A DNA stretch of 64,000 nucleotides from Cervus elaphus (GCF_910594005.1 NC_057826.1:83635163-83699162); one strand, 5' to 3'. Shown: positions 19,830 to 29,726, counted from the stretch's first letter. Notes: generated from the letters alone by a model not told the origin. Made by a program: numbers and translations.

Positions 19830-19945
19830 GGAAATACGATTATCCCATTTCATAGATAAGGAAGCTGAAGCTGAGAGAGATGATCTGATTTCCCCAAAGC
19901 CTAGTTACCTATCAGGCTGCTCCCCAGCTGCCAGTGATCATGGGG
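19830..19945 (-). mobile_element. MIR, antisense
   Basis: 'GATTATCCCATTTCATAGAT' and 'AAGGAAGCTGAAGCTGAGAG' give the MIR antisense signature ATTATCCCCATTTTACAGATGAGGAAACTGAGGC. Confidence 0.7.
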
Positions 19946-19964
19946 CCATTGACGGGATGTCACA

Positions 19965-20100
19965 GATGAGGTAGATGGAGACTTTGGTGGTGTTGACAGT
20001 GATAACGATGCTCACGTTCTTGGTAATGTTGATGATGATGGTGATGATGACAGTGATGCTGGTGGTTGTTCAGATGGGGAAGTTGATAGTGACAGTGATG
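19965..20100. repeat. Degenerate (GAT/GGT)n trinucleotide tract
   Basis: GATGATGATGGTGATGATGA and surrounding triplets form a decayed GAT-type array. It keeps one frame open for about 70 codons and would read as an aspartate/serine-rich peptide. There is no ATG at its start, and the frame runs on into MIR sequence. Confidence 0.75.
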
Positions 20101-20104
20101 TGAA

Positions 20105-20315
20105 GAGCGACTGGTCTGAGGAATCAGACAAGTCCAGATCTATGTCCCAGACAGTCAGAAGCACATAAGCTTTTCAACTTCAGAGCTTTAGTATCCCTAG
20201 CTGTGAAATGGAGATAATATTCCCTGCCTCAGAGAACTGTTGTGAGAATGACATATATGGGAAGCCACCCTGAAGCACTGGTCCCCTAGCAGGCTTTCAA
20301 TAAATGCGTGTTTGT
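20105..20315 (+). mobile_element. MIR element
   Basis: 'CTGGTCTGAGGAATCAGACA', 'TAGCTGTGAAATGGAGATAA', 'ACTGTTGTGAGAATGACATA' and 'GCAGGCTTTCAATAAATGCG' cover the MIR 5' part, core and 3' end. Confidence 0.7.
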
Positions 20316-20704
20316 TTCATTTGTCTCCAGGACAAATTTACAGAGAGCAGTGAACATCCTTGTCTGAACCTTACCTTTCCAGTTGGACCCGTCCCTCTCA
20401 GGGTTAATTCCTCTCCCCAGTCAGAGTTAACTCTACCCTCAAGGTGAACCATCTCGGGGGCTGCCTACTCCCCCTCCCCACCACTTTTTGCCCACACCTT
20501 TCTCTAAGGATGAGCCCTGCACTCATGTCTGCCACCACCCCACCCCCTCCAGTGGATGAGTGCCCAGAAGACCCTACAAGGAAGAAGGATGGGAGTGAAA
20601 CACACAAACACCAAGCACTATTATGCGTCCAACACCCTGGTCTCATTCATCTGGGAAAGAGGGAATGTAGGCTTGTGAGTTCGGGCTTTGGAATCAGACA
20701 TGCC
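20316..20704. other. Unique sequence, nothing identified
   Basis: An 87-codon plus-strand frame (20444-20707) is opposed by a minus-strand frame and has no recognisable motif. Confidence 0.4.
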
Positions 20705-21012
20705 TAGAATTAAGCACCTCTCCTACTTCAAGTCCTTATTCAAATTTCAGTTTCTCCAGGAGGCCCACCCTGACCACCCTGTTTATACTGAAATTCCCCT
20801 CTATGAGACCTTCCTCTCACCCTTATCCTGCTTGACTTTTCAGCCCTCTTTTCACTTGCTACTTATTTTTCTTATGTTTTATGTTTGCCTGACTTCTTCC
20901 ACTGGAATGTTGTTGCAAAGGTAGAGACCATCACCTGTTTGGTTCACTGATACGTCCTCATACCCGGCACAGAGGAAGTGCTCACCAAACACGTGTAGAA
21001 TAAATGAAGTAT
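20705..21012 (+). mobile_element. L2 3' end, sense
   Basis: In order: 'CTCCTACTTCAAGTCCTTAT', 'CCCACCCTGACCACCCTGTT', 'TGGTTCACTGATACGTCCTC', 'ATACCCGGCACAGAGGAAGT', then the end 'AATAAATGAA'. A clear L2 3' end. Confidence 0.8.
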
Positions 21013-21947
21013 CAACTCAGTCCTTAGCAACACACGCATAACAAGGAGCTTACCCATAACTCAAGTTCACCAGATCTTTCTGGCTCCAGACCCAGTGCCC
21101 TTGCACATCCACAAATTCCATTTTCTTCTTGGTCACAGCCCATCCACCCAACCCCACCCCTCATCTCTAGAACCTTTTCATTTTGAAGTCTCACTCTTAC
21201 CTCAGTCCACTGAGGTATTACAGGGTCAGGCTGCTATTTGTAGAAGATGGAATGCTTCCTAACCTCAAGAGGTCCTCAAGCCCAACTCAGGCACCTCATA
21301 CAGAGATAGGAACATGTGCTTTGAGGTGAACCAGCAAGAATGGCCTGACCCACCCTGGCCTGGCTTGAGGGAAGCCCTTTCTTTCCCTTTAAATGATTTA
21401 AACGCTCCAAGGTCAACTCAGGTCCAAGGGGCAGGAGGCAAGGCTACTCCGTGTTTGCTCCAAGGGGTCCACCTACTGGGAAAATGCAGGTAAGTCAAAC
21501 AAGCCTGTTTGTTCTCCCAGGACAGCAAACAAAAAACAGGACTAATTCTCCTCCAAGGCCTCCCTGCTGGACCCGGGAGGCGTGATTAAAGTAAGGGGAA
21601 GATAAATATTTTCCTGGAGAAAATGATAGAAGTGAAGGCAGGAAAACCAAACAGCATCTTCAAAAGGGCAGCTGTGGAGGTGGTGCCCCAGGAGCAGTTA
21701 GAGAAAGTTCTAGAAGTGGGGGTAGTGTGTGACCTGTGGGCTCCTGGCTCGGAGGAATGGGCTGAGGAAAGAGATGGCTTTTCTGAAAGCAACTGACATA
21801 TCCAGCACAGGGGAAAGCAGTAGAATTCATTCTTCCATTCGTTAGGATTGTATTATTCTTATGGAGGTGGAGAGAATTCAGATGCCCTGGTTCAGGACCA
21901 ACCAGAGCTTGAGCTGAGAGCCAGACCTGTTGGGCTTAAGTCCTATC
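21013..21947. other. Unique sequence with a consensus splice donor
   Basis: Repeat-free. A perfect 5' splice-site consensus CAG|GTAAGT lies at 21487-21495. I find no partner acceptor or open exon upstream, so it is recorded only as a site. The end is L2-like. Confidence 0.35.
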
Positions 21948-22068
21948 ATTCATTGATTCACTCACTCACTCACTTATTCACTCCTGTGGTCACGCATCAG
22001 CCCTTTCTTACCTCTATACAGAGTAACTACTATACCCCAGACTCTGGCCGGTGCTGTGTGGCCTTCGG
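21948..22068 (-). mobile_element. L2 3' scrap, antisense
   Basis: 'CATTGATTCACTCACTCACT' and (CACT)n, followed by 'CTATACCCCAGACTCTGGCC' and 'GGTGCTGTG', resemble the antisense L2 end (CTATGTGCCAGGCACTGTGCT). Confidence 0.4.
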
Positions 22069-22230
22069 TGAGCCCTCCACCCCCTTAGAGCTCCCTGTTC
22101 TCATCTGTAAAACAAGCTGGTGCAGGATTGTTGGGAACCTTCCTGCAGGTCCAAGTTTGCTTTGCTTCCTCAGGACTGTAGCTGGGAAAACATCTTCCTC
22201 CTTCCCTCTCTGACCTCATGTTTCCTGCGT

Positions 22231-22326
22231 CTGCATGTGTGCTCAGTCGTGTCCAACTCTTTGCAAACCCATGGACTGTAGCCTGCCAGGCTTCTCTGTC
22301 CATGGACTTCTCCAGGCAAGAATGAT
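22231..22326 (-). mobile_element. Bov-tA SINE, 3' part only, antisense
   Basis: 'GTGCTCAGTCGTGTCCAACT', 'CATGGACTGTAGCCTGCCAG' and 'TCTCCAGGCAAGAATG' are the antisense Bov-A end. The tRNA-derived half is missing, so this is a 5'-truncated insertion. Confidence 0.9.
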
Positions 22327-22334
22327 CATTCAAT

Positions 22335-22570
22335 AATCATATATCCTACCAAGATCTTAAAACTCCACTTCAACACGTCTTCCTCCAGGAAGCCCTCCTT
22401 GACTACCTGTCTTCCCTGGGCTACTTCCCAGGGCATCCGGGCTTAACTTGGCCAGCACATCATCCATCTGGCCTGATCCTGCCTCTCAATCTCATGGTAA
22501 ACTCCTCCAAACCCAGGAACATGGTGCATTGATCTCTGTGTCCTCAAGGTCAAGATTAGGGCTTGGAGGA
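22335..22570 (+). mobile_element. L2 3' fragment, sense, degraded
   Basis: 'TTAAAACTCCACTTCAACAC', 'GTCTTCCTCCAGGAAGCCCT' and 'CCTTGACTACCTGTCTTCCC' match the L2 'TTCAAATGTCACCT...GAGGCCTTCCCTGACCACC' region. Confidence 0.55.
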
Positions 22571-23085
22571 CTCAAGAAAGACCTGTGACTCACGACTCAG
22601 GGCTAGGCCCTAGAGCTGAGACAAGAGGTGGGGCTCTGACAACATGGGACAAGGAACTCACTCCCATCAACTGGGGTGAGAGTGGGGAGAGAGATATCAA
22701 GGACAACTGCTGAGAGGAGGAAATGCTCTCAGAGTGGAAGGAAGAGAAAGAATTAGCCAGAAACAGGGAGTGGGGAGGGGGCCCCAGGCAGAGGGAAAAG
22801 CACGTCCAAATGCCCAGAGGAGGCTCTGACAGCCCCTCAAACATTGTGGGTGACTGTGGCCAACAGACCTCTGAAGGTCTCTCTGGACCTTATCCTCCAG
22901 GAATGGAAAGACCCTGGGGATCCTGAGCTAGGGTGGGGCCTGACCACACTGAGTTTTAGCAAAACCCTGTAGAGGGCTCTGTGGATGGAAGTGGGGGTCA
23001 GGAGCTGTCACACTCTTACCTTGTTGTAATATTATACCCAACCATGAAAACCACAGTCCTAACAAATGTCAATGCCCACATTTGG
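22571..23085. other. Unique sequence, nothing identified
   Basis: Short overlapping frames on both strands, no repeat, no splice context. Confidence 0.4.
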
Positions 23086-23270
23086 CTTCAAAGTGATGAA
23101 CAACCCCAGGAGCATCATGACTTGGCCACAGTCCCTGTGAAAAAGACCCAAGGGTTGTAGGCGGCCTCAAAGTATCACGTGAGCCCACTCAGGGATGCTT
23201 CAGAAGTGAATGTCATCCAGCAGTGGAAGTTAGAGGTATAGAGTTCAGGCCAACAGAGCTGGTAAGTCTG
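23086..23270 (+). mobile_element. Possible CR1/L3 LINE scrap
   Basis: 'AAAGACCCAAGGGTTGTAGG' followed by 'CGGCCTCAAAGTATCACGTG' resembles the CR1/L3 block 'GACCTAGGGGTTTTAGTGGACCACAAGCTCAATATGAG'. Tentative. Confidence 0.35.
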
Positions 23271-23351
23271 GGCTATGGACTTCCTTTGGGAAATTACCAT
23301 TTCACTAGGAACACAGGCTGAGAGTGTCACCCAAGAGGTGAGAGGTCAGAG

Positions 23352-24139
23352 TGTTACTGACCAGGGTTCTGGCCTTCCCCAGTGAATAGAAATTGACTAG
23401 AGGCCAGACAAGAAATGCAGGCAAGACTTTACTGTGCCTCCTGCTACAGCAGGGCAGAGTAAGAATAAACAACAGATTTCCTCGCTGGTTTGCTCCCCGA
23501 GTAGGGGGTGAGCTGGTTCCTTACATGGGGTGAGGGTAAGGGTGTGTCCAAGGGTCAGGCCAGAGGGGTGACTTAAGTGTTTTGCCCATCCCTTAGAAAG
23601 GGTTGTGAGCAGAAGACATGCTCAGTACCCAGCTTTTGCTCCAGGCTCTTCAAAAGTGGCAGTTGGTTTTTTGGTCTCTTTGTATCTTTTGCCCAGAAAT
23701 TGCCCTAATTGCGCATGCCTGTGTGCTAAGCAGCTTCAGTCGGGGCCAACTCTTTGCCACCCTATGAGTTGTAGCCAGCCAGGATCCTCTGTCCATGGGA
23801 TTCTCCAGGCAAGAAGACTGGAGTGGGTTGCCATGCGCTCCTCCAGGGAATCTTTCCAACCCAGAGATCAAACCGGTATCTCCAGTGTCTCCTGCATTGC
23901 AAGTGGATTCTTTACCACTGAGCCACTGTGGAAGCCCCTTGCACGTAGCTATTTTTAGTCCCATATAGTTTCTTTGTATTTTGTTGTGGGAGAAGAGGTG
24001 TGTCCACATATAAGCATTGCAGCACTGCAGCAAAGGGTCCCAGGGCCCAGGTCTCAGCCTGTCTCAAGAGAACCTGGCTTCTTGAAAAAGTAGCTAGAGA
24101 AAATTCGATCACAGGCCTGGACAGGGAAAGGAAAAGCAT
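23352..24139 (-). mobile_element. ERV solo LTR, antisense, split by a Bov-tA
   Basis: Read on the minus strand it ends ...AAGGCCAGAACCCTGGTCAGTAACA, the plus strand starting TGTTACTGACCAGG at about 23352. Upstream of that is a polyadenylation signal AGTAAA (plus strand TTTACT at 23427) and a GTAAGGAACCAGCTCACCCC promoter-like zone. This fits a ruminant ERV LTR of the BTLTR type. It carries a Bov-tA at 23718-23939, so it predates that SINE. No gag, pol or env sequence flanks it. The far boundary near 24139 is estimated. Confidence 0.6.
23718..23939 (-). mobile_element. Bov-tA SINE, antisense, inside the LTR
   Basis: 'AGCTTCAGTCGGGGCCAACT'-type start, 'GGAGTGGGTTGCCATGCGCT', decayed B box complement GAGATCAAACC, and the head complement 'GAGCCACTGTGGAAGCCCC'. 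Complete length. Confidence 0.92.
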
Positions 24140-24149
24140 GGTTCAGTGT

Positions 24150-24373
24150 GGGGTGTGTGCGTGTGTGCTCAGTCGTGTCCAACTCTCTGCAACCCTATGG
24201 ACTGTAGCCCGTCAGGCACCTCTGTCGATGGAATTTTCCAGGCAAGAATACTGGAGTGGGTGGCCATTCCTACTTCAGGGGGATCTTTCCCATCCAGGGA
24301 TCGAACCCGCATCTCTTGCATCTCCTGCATTAGCAGGTAGATACTTTTACCACTGTGCCACCTGGGAAACCCA
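24150..24373 (-). mobile_element. Bov-tA SINE, antisense, full length
   Basis: 'GTGTGCTCAGTCGTGTCCAA' through 'GGCAAGAATACTGGAGTGGG', B box complement GGGATCGAACC (intact) and 'GTGCCACCTGGGAAACCC' at the head. It lies directly after the ERV LTR. Confidence 0.93.
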
Positions 24374-24494
24374 AAAAAATACTGGAGTGGGTTGCCATTT
24401 CCTTTTCCAGGGGCTCTTCCCAACCCAGGGGTAAAACCCGTGTCCCTTGCAGCAGCAGACAGATTCTTTACCACTGAGCCACCTGCGAAGCCCC
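24374..24494 (-). mobile_element. Second Bov-tA, truncated, abutting the first
   Basis: After a run of seven A's it re-enters Bov-tA at 'ATACTGGAGTGGGTTGCCAT' and runs to the head complement 'GAGCCACCTGCGAAGCCCC'. Same orientation as its neighbour with no unique spacer, so either SINE-into-SINE insertion or unequal duplication. Confidence 0.9.
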
Positions 24495-24589
24495 TGAGTG
24501 TGAGTGCCATCTTCAAATACCCGTCATGGGCCTGAGCCAGCCTAGAGAGGCCGACCCACATCCACATGCCAGCTCCACCCCTACTGAGC

Positions 24590-24633
24590 CAGAGGACCTC
24601 ATCAGGTTACTCAGAGGACCTCATCAGGTTACT
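24590..24633. repeat. Perfect 22-bp tandem duplication
   Basis: CAGAGGACCTCATCAGGTTACT occurs twice in a row (24590-24611, 24612-24633) with no mismatch, at the edge of a MIR. A recent duplication. Confidence 0.95.
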
Positions 24634-24755
24634 CAGAGAAACTGAGCCTCAGTTTCTCCATTTGCAACATGGAATATGGAGTTGTGAAAGTTAAAAGAGA
24701 CGGCAGAGCTGGACACACAGCAGTGCTCAATACAGCATACTCCCCTTGCTTCTTT
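24625..24755 (+). mobile_element. MIR 3' half
   Basis: 'AACTGAGCCTCAGTTTCTCC' then 'ATTTGCAACATGGAATATGG' and 'GACACACAGCAGTGCTCAAT' follow MIR (CTCAGTTTCCTCATCTGTAAAATGGG...GGCACATAGTAAGCGCTCAAT). Confidence 0.65.
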
Positions 24756-25127
24756 AAGACAGTGAAGGCCTGCGTTGAAAGGAAGCGCAGGACTGTGGGG
24801 GAGGTGGGGAGAGGGTAGCCAGCATCTGCTCATCAGCACGTCTGCGGAGGGCACGTTTGTCCCTGGGAAACGTCCACCAGGATTGAGGGGCCCCAGAAGC
24901 TCTGCAGGAGGGATACAGGTACAAGTACCAAGGACTGGATGCTGCAGGTGAGGAGGGGGGACCCAGGGAGTCAGGGTTCACTGAAGACAGATCTGCTTCC
25001 GAACCCCCTCAAGGACCATCACTCCTCCCCACCCACTCTGCCGTCACCCTCAGATCAGCCCTATGGCCCCACTGAAACAGTCATCTCCAACAGTCTTGGT
25101 TTGGGTCCCCCTAAGGTACAGACCAGA
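24756..25127. other. Unique sequence, nothing identified
   Basis: GC-richer stretch with short frames on both strands and no recognisable feature. Confidence 0.4.
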
Positions 25128-25345
25128 GATTCCCTGGTGGCTCAGCGGAAAAGAATCTGCCTGCGATGCCAGAGATGCAGGAGACACAGGTTTGATCCCT
25201 GGGTGGGGAAGATCCCCTGGAGAAGGGAATGGCAACCCCCTCCAGCATTGTTGCCTGGAGAATCCCATGGACAGGGGAGCCTGGTGGGCTACAGTCCAGG
25301 GGGTCACAAGGAGTCAGACACGACTCAGTGACTAAGCACACAGCA
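25128..25345 (+). mobile_element. Bov-tA SINE, full length
   Basis: 'GATTCCCTGGTGGCTCAGCG', B box variant GGTTTGATCCC, 'GGAGAAGGGAATGGCAACCC', '3' block AGTCAGACACGACTCAGTGA'. Frames of about 90 codons on both strands come from the SINE. Confidence 0.93.
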
Positions 25346-26039
25346 TGCACAGGAGCAGATCCTGAACAAGGACACAGGTACATAACTGGGCAGTGATCCC
25401 ATGAAGTGAGGACGGGAGTGAGGGCTTTAGGAGGAATGGACAGGGAAGGAACAAAAGCCAAAGAGGTGAATTAAGGAGTTGGTCACCACCGTGGTCAACT
25501 GAGAGCCATGCTGTGGATCCCCTCTGGGGACCTGAGTGGACTGAACCCCAAGGGGTGTGGAGGCTGGGACGCTGAAGCCCTGTGGCATCCCCCAGTGGTG
25601 GGAGCTGCCCTGGGGACAGTCCCTGCATCTCCAGGTTGTTCCTGCCTGCAGTCAATCTGTGCTACAGACAGCCCTCGGGCAGAGAAGCAGAGACCTGCCG
25701 GGTGCTGTCACCGTTCTCCAGGAACACCCTACAGCGGCACGACGACTCCGGGGAGCCCAGACAGGGTCCGGTGAGGAGTCTACCACTTGGCCAGGGTCAC
25801 CACTGACCCCAGATGGCAACCGACGGTCTCTGCCCTGTGTGCCACCCCACGGGACCCCTTCTGCCTCCACCGTGGGACCCCCGTGATACCACCCCAGGCC
25901 CACCTTCCTCCTGCTCACCTGTCCCTCCTTGGATGTGTTTGCTGGCTTCTGTCTTCCCTCACCCTTAAGTATTGCGATCCCTGGGGTCGGCCCCTGAGCC
26001 CCCTCCCCACTTCACTCTCCTTCAGTGTGTATCACAGGT
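25346..26039. other. Unique GC-rich sequence, no gene supported
   Basis: Five overlapping frames of 74-109 codons on both strands reflect low stop density. None shows a domain, signal peptide or splice context. Confidence 0.4.
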
Positions 26040-26175
26040 CTCACTGTGAGACCCTGCAGGGGAGCATGGTAAAATGCAGGTTCCCAGGCCTTGCCCCCCC
26101 TCAGACCTACTGAACCAGACTCTTGAAAATGGAGCCCATGACAATGCCTGTTAACAAGGTTTCAAACCTGAGTTG
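26040..26175 (+). mobile_element. MER5-type hAT scrap
   Basis: 'GCATGGTAAAATGCAGGTTC', 'CCAGGCCTTGCCCCCCCTCA' and 'GACCTACTGAACCAGACTCT' resemble the MER5A interior (TAGAAATGCA..., CCCCACCCCAGACCTACTGAATCAGAATCT). Confidence 0.55.
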
Positions 26176-26317
26176 CAGATAAAATTTAGGATGTCCAAAG
26201 GTGCATGCCACATCTGGAGACATACTAAAAAAATTCCTTGTTGATCATCTGAAATTCACATTTAATGGGGTATCCTGTGTTTTCATTTGCTAAATCCACC
26301 AACCCTATCCCAAGAGG

Positions 26318-26575
26318 ATTCTGCTGCTGCTGCTGCTGCTAAGTCGCTTCAGTCGTGTCTAATTCTGTGCTACCCCATAGACGGCAGCCCACCAGGCTCC
26401 CCCGTTCCTAGGATTCTCCAGGCAAGAACACTGGAGTGGGTTGCCATTTCCTTCTCCAATGCATGAAAGTGAAAAGTGAGAGTGAAGTCACTCAGTCGTG
26501 TCTGACTCTTAGCAACCCCATGGACTACAGCCCACCAGGCTCCTCCATCCATGGGATTTTCTAGGCAAGAGTACT
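26318..26575 (-). mobile_element. Bov-A2 SINE (dimeric), antisense
   Basis: It opens with (CTG)6 at 26321-26340, the complement of the (AGC)n tail. Two Bov-A monomers follow, joined by the linker GCATGAAAGTGAAAAGTGAG, each with its own CAGTCGTGTCT and CCCACCAGGCTCC block. A diagnostic ruminant element with no tRNA head. Confidence 0.96.
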
Positions 26576-26769
26576 CTGATGTACCATAAAGTTCAAAGAC
26601 GTTTCTTTCTGTGTTCTTCCTGAGTTACTGTATCCATGTCCCCAATTTCAATTACCAACTACACATTAGTGACTAGGATTTCTTTCTTGCCCAGACCCCT
26701 GTCCTGAATTCCATAGATCCGAAAGCCCATAGAACATCCCAGATTTGATGTGTTCAACATAGCACTCGT
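26576..26769. other. Unique sequence, nothing identified
   Basis: Short interval between Bov-A2 and L2. Nothing supported. Confidence 0.4.
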
Positions 26770-26961
26770 TGCTTTCCACCTCTCCCACACCTACTCCCCA
26801 AATCTGCATTTCTTCCTTCTCTCTCTCAGTCAGTCGCCCCGCCATCTACTTGCCCAAGCCAGTAATCAGAGGGGTTATCTCAGCCACTCCTTTCTCGCTT
26901 CCCTCATGCCCTAGTCAATCACCAAATGTATTGTCTCCATCTCACAAAATCCCTTGCATCC
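26770..26961 (+). mobile_element. L2 interior, part 1 (before MLT1)
   Basis: 'GTCAATCACCAAATGTATTG' and 'TCTCCATCTCACAAAATCCC' match the L2 interior 'CAGTCACCAAATCCTGTCGATTCTACCTC'. It is cut at 26961 by the MLT1 LTR. Confidence 0.6.
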
Positions 26962-27221
26962 TGTGGTAGGCTGCCTTCCAAATATATCCACCTCCTAATC
27001 CTTGGAACCTGTGAATGTTAACTGATATGGTAAAAGGGAATTTGCATATGTGACTAAATTAAGGCCTTGAGATGAGAGAGAACCCTGGATTGTGGATATC
27101 CACTGTCCTTGTAAGCAGGATGTAAGAGGCTCAGAGTCAGACAGAAGATGAAGTGATGATGGAAGCAGAGACTGAAATGATGGGGAGTGGTTTGTTACAT
27201 CAGCAAAAAGAAACTAATACA
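26962..27221 (+). mobile_element. MLT1 (ERVL-MaLR) LTR, internally deleted
   Basis: Starts TGTGGTAGGCTGCC, continues 'AATCCTTGGAACCTGTGAAT', 'GCATATGTGACTAAATTAAG', 'GAACCCTGGATTGTGGATAT', and ends 'GAAACTAATACA', the typical MLT1 terminus. At 260 bp it is shorter than the usual 370-400 bp, with the central part missing. It splits an older L2. Confidence 0.82.
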
Positions 27222-27835
27222 GTTCATCAGCTTTCTCCTTTCACATTGCCCTTGCCTGGCTTCTATCCTCTATCCATTGCAGTCTTTCCACCAGGGTCTC
27301 CTGCTTCCAGCCTTGAGTCCTCCATAAGACCAACAAAGTGGCCTTTCCCCTCCTTCATGCCCTTGGATGTCCCCCATCATGAAGGTAAAGTCCTGACCCA
27401 TCATTAGCTCAGCTTTCTGGGTTGGACCCCTCCCCTGTCTCTCCTCATCTACCTCAATATCTTTAGACTGCTGGCTTCTGAGCTCATCTCCTAGTTGAAT
27501 AAACCCTTGCTCTCCTTCTTTCTAACAAAAGTGTTTTCCCCTACTTTTTATCTTTTTTGCCAAACTCCTGTTAATATAGCAAAACCCAATGCAGATATAA
27601 CTTGCTCCAGGAAGCCTTCCTTGACTTTCTCCCCAACTACAAGAGGATTAATAAGAGCCCACTCTAACCTCATACAACATATGTTCCTTGACCAAATTCC
27701 CACTGTTGTAATTTCCCCAGTAATCCTTCTCCCTACAAGACTCCGGGCTCCTTGAGGACTGAAACAGTTTCTTGTTTGCTTTTGAATCCCCAGGACCTAG
27801 GAAATACTCCATACATGTTTGTTGAATGAGAGCAA
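27222..27835 (+). mobile_element. L2 interior and 3' end, part 2
   Basis: 'GGTCTCCTGCTTCCAGCCTT', 'CAGGAAGCCTTCCTTGACTT', 'CGGGCTCCTTGAGGACTGAA' and 'GTTTGTTGAATGAGAGC' proceed to the L2 3' end. With part 1 this spans about 800 bp of L2. Confidence 0.72.
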
Positions 27836-28340
27836 ATATATGTTTCTCTCAATTTCAACATTCTGTGATTTTATGCTACTGTTTCTTAGGCTTTTCTCCA
27901 AATCGGCTGTTCCCTACAAAGGAGCAGAAAGACAATTATTTTTTTTCCATTGCTAGTTCCTGTTAATTCACTCAAGATAAATAAAAATTAATAGGCACTC
28001 ATTTGTCATGTGGACTTAATAATCCAAAATTACATTTGTCTTGGCCCAGAGTGTTAATACATCGCATAATATTTGTAATTTATGAAGAAAAATTTATGAT
28101 CCAGTGTCTCTCTCACTTGAATGAATACACACATGCACACAGATCCTGGTTGGGGTCTGCAGGAGCTAGAGCAGGAACACAGAACAAAAGTGTGGACTCT
28201 GACAATCCCTAAGGAAGGCCCCTCCCGCACCAGGACACTGGTCATCAACAATGTCCCCAGTCCTCAGGCCAAAGCTATTCGAGGAAAAGATGTAGCCAAA
28301 GGAACAAAACTGTCTTTTTAGCTCCAATCCTAGATGTTAC
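27836..28340. other. AT-rich unique block and a 67-codon open frame
   Basis: 27900-28110 is AT-rich and repeat-free with homeodomain-type motifs (CAATTATT, AAAATTAATAGG). A 66-residue plus-strand frame (28121-28321) starts MNTHMHTDPGWG and includes LVINNVPSPQAKAIRG. I do not recognise it and no splice sites support it. Confidence 0.35.
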
Positions 28341-29495
28341 ACCTCAAGGCCCCACTCCTTTCCAAAGACATGTGGTCACTGCCCTAGAAAAGGTTTTTTG
28401 TTGGCACTTCTCTCCCACAGTCCTCTGCCACTTGCCAGGATTCTCTCGGCTGATAGGAAGCATCTTGCCCCCACCCCCACCACCCTTCTGCTTGCTGTTT
28501 TCCAGAACCTGTTGGTACCCACCCCTGCCCAGGGAGGACAGAGGAGGGGCAGTCAGCAGAGTACCCAGCAGTCCCTCACGACCCACCGTGTAGAGTGGGA
28601 TTATGTATAATATTTGAATGAAGGATTCTACTTCTAAAAGAACCTCAAAAACCACAGGTTGGAAACTGACACCTCTGATGTTTGAGTTTGATTCTATAGT
28701 AAGTGTTCTTTCAGAAGAAGGAAAGGGCATGAAGTTTTCATCCACAGTCAGTGGCCCACAGCCTTTCACATCCTCTGATGGTTGAAAGGATTTCAGACGA
28801 TTCTCAAGAAGCAGAGGCAGGAAAGACACAAGTTCTTTAATAGGATGTTGGACAGGGGTCAGCGTGGTTTGGGAAATGAAGCAGAGGATGTGAAGGCCTG
28901 AGATCTGAGTTCAGACCCCAGCCTTGCCCAGCAGCAGCCACGCTGGACTGTCCATTATCATTTAGACACCCTGCCACCCTGCTGCACAGTCTCCCCCAGG
29001 AATGGGGAGCTCCCAGGTTCCCCTTGTGCACCGGGTCTTGATGAGATGCTCTGCCAATGATATCCTCATGTGCTTTTTGGGAAGCCAAGGAGGGGAGAGG
29101 ACTTTCTTCTCTGGAGGCGCTGGAGGCAGACCCACTGGCGATGTGAGCTTTGCAGATGGTTCCCGGCCAGGGCCACCCCCACCTGCTCACAGCTGAGGGG
29201 TCAGCACGAGCCTCCAGGAGGTTCCACACAGCTTCCAGACCCGCTCTTGAGAACCATCCATTTTGGAACCTGCAGGATGACCTTCAGGGATGGCGTCGCT
29301 GCCTCAGCCTCCAGTGCCCTGAATGAATACCTCATACTTGGAACACACAGCATGAACACAACAATTCTGCTCTGGCCTGGCCACCCTCTCCTCCCCTACC
29401 AGGCTCCTGTGTCTCTGCCCTTCGATCTGCCCCCCCAACCCCACCCCACCAGCAAAGGTAAATAGCCATTTTATTTATGGCTGGTTCTTTGTAAG
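28341..29495. other. Unique sequence, no gene supported
   Basis: C-rich at 28465-28485. A MIR-like scrap ('GAGATCTGAGTTCAGACCCC') lies at about 28890-28930. The minus-strand frames of 161 and 130 codons show no domain. Confidence 0.4.
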
Positions 29496-29712
29496 GGGCT
29501 TCCCTGGTGGCTCAGATGGTAAAGAACATGTCTGCAATGTGGGAGACTGGAGTTCGATCCCTGGGTCAGGAAGATCCCCTGGCGAAGGGAATGGCTACTC
29601 ACTCCAGTATTCTTGCCTGGAGAATTCCATGGACAGAGGAGCCTGGTGAGCTACAGTCCATGGAGTTGCAAAGAGCTGGACACAACTGAATGACTAAAAC
29701 TTTCACTTTCCT
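29496..29712 (+). mobile_element. Bov-tA SINE with target-site duplication
   Basis: Full-length. 'GGGCTTCCCTGGTGGCTCAG' head, B box AGTTCGATCCC at 29551-29561, tail 'ACTTTCACTTTCC'. TTCTTTGTAAG (29485-29495) and TTCTTTGTGAG (29716-29726) are the target duplication with one mismatch. Confidence 0.95.
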
Positions 29713-29726
29713 TTTTTCTTTGTGAG

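Noticed and set aside
28121..28321. 66-residue plus-strand frame in unique DNA
   Set aside because: Unrecognised, and without acceptor, donor or poly-A signal nearby. Kept only as a note in the region entry.
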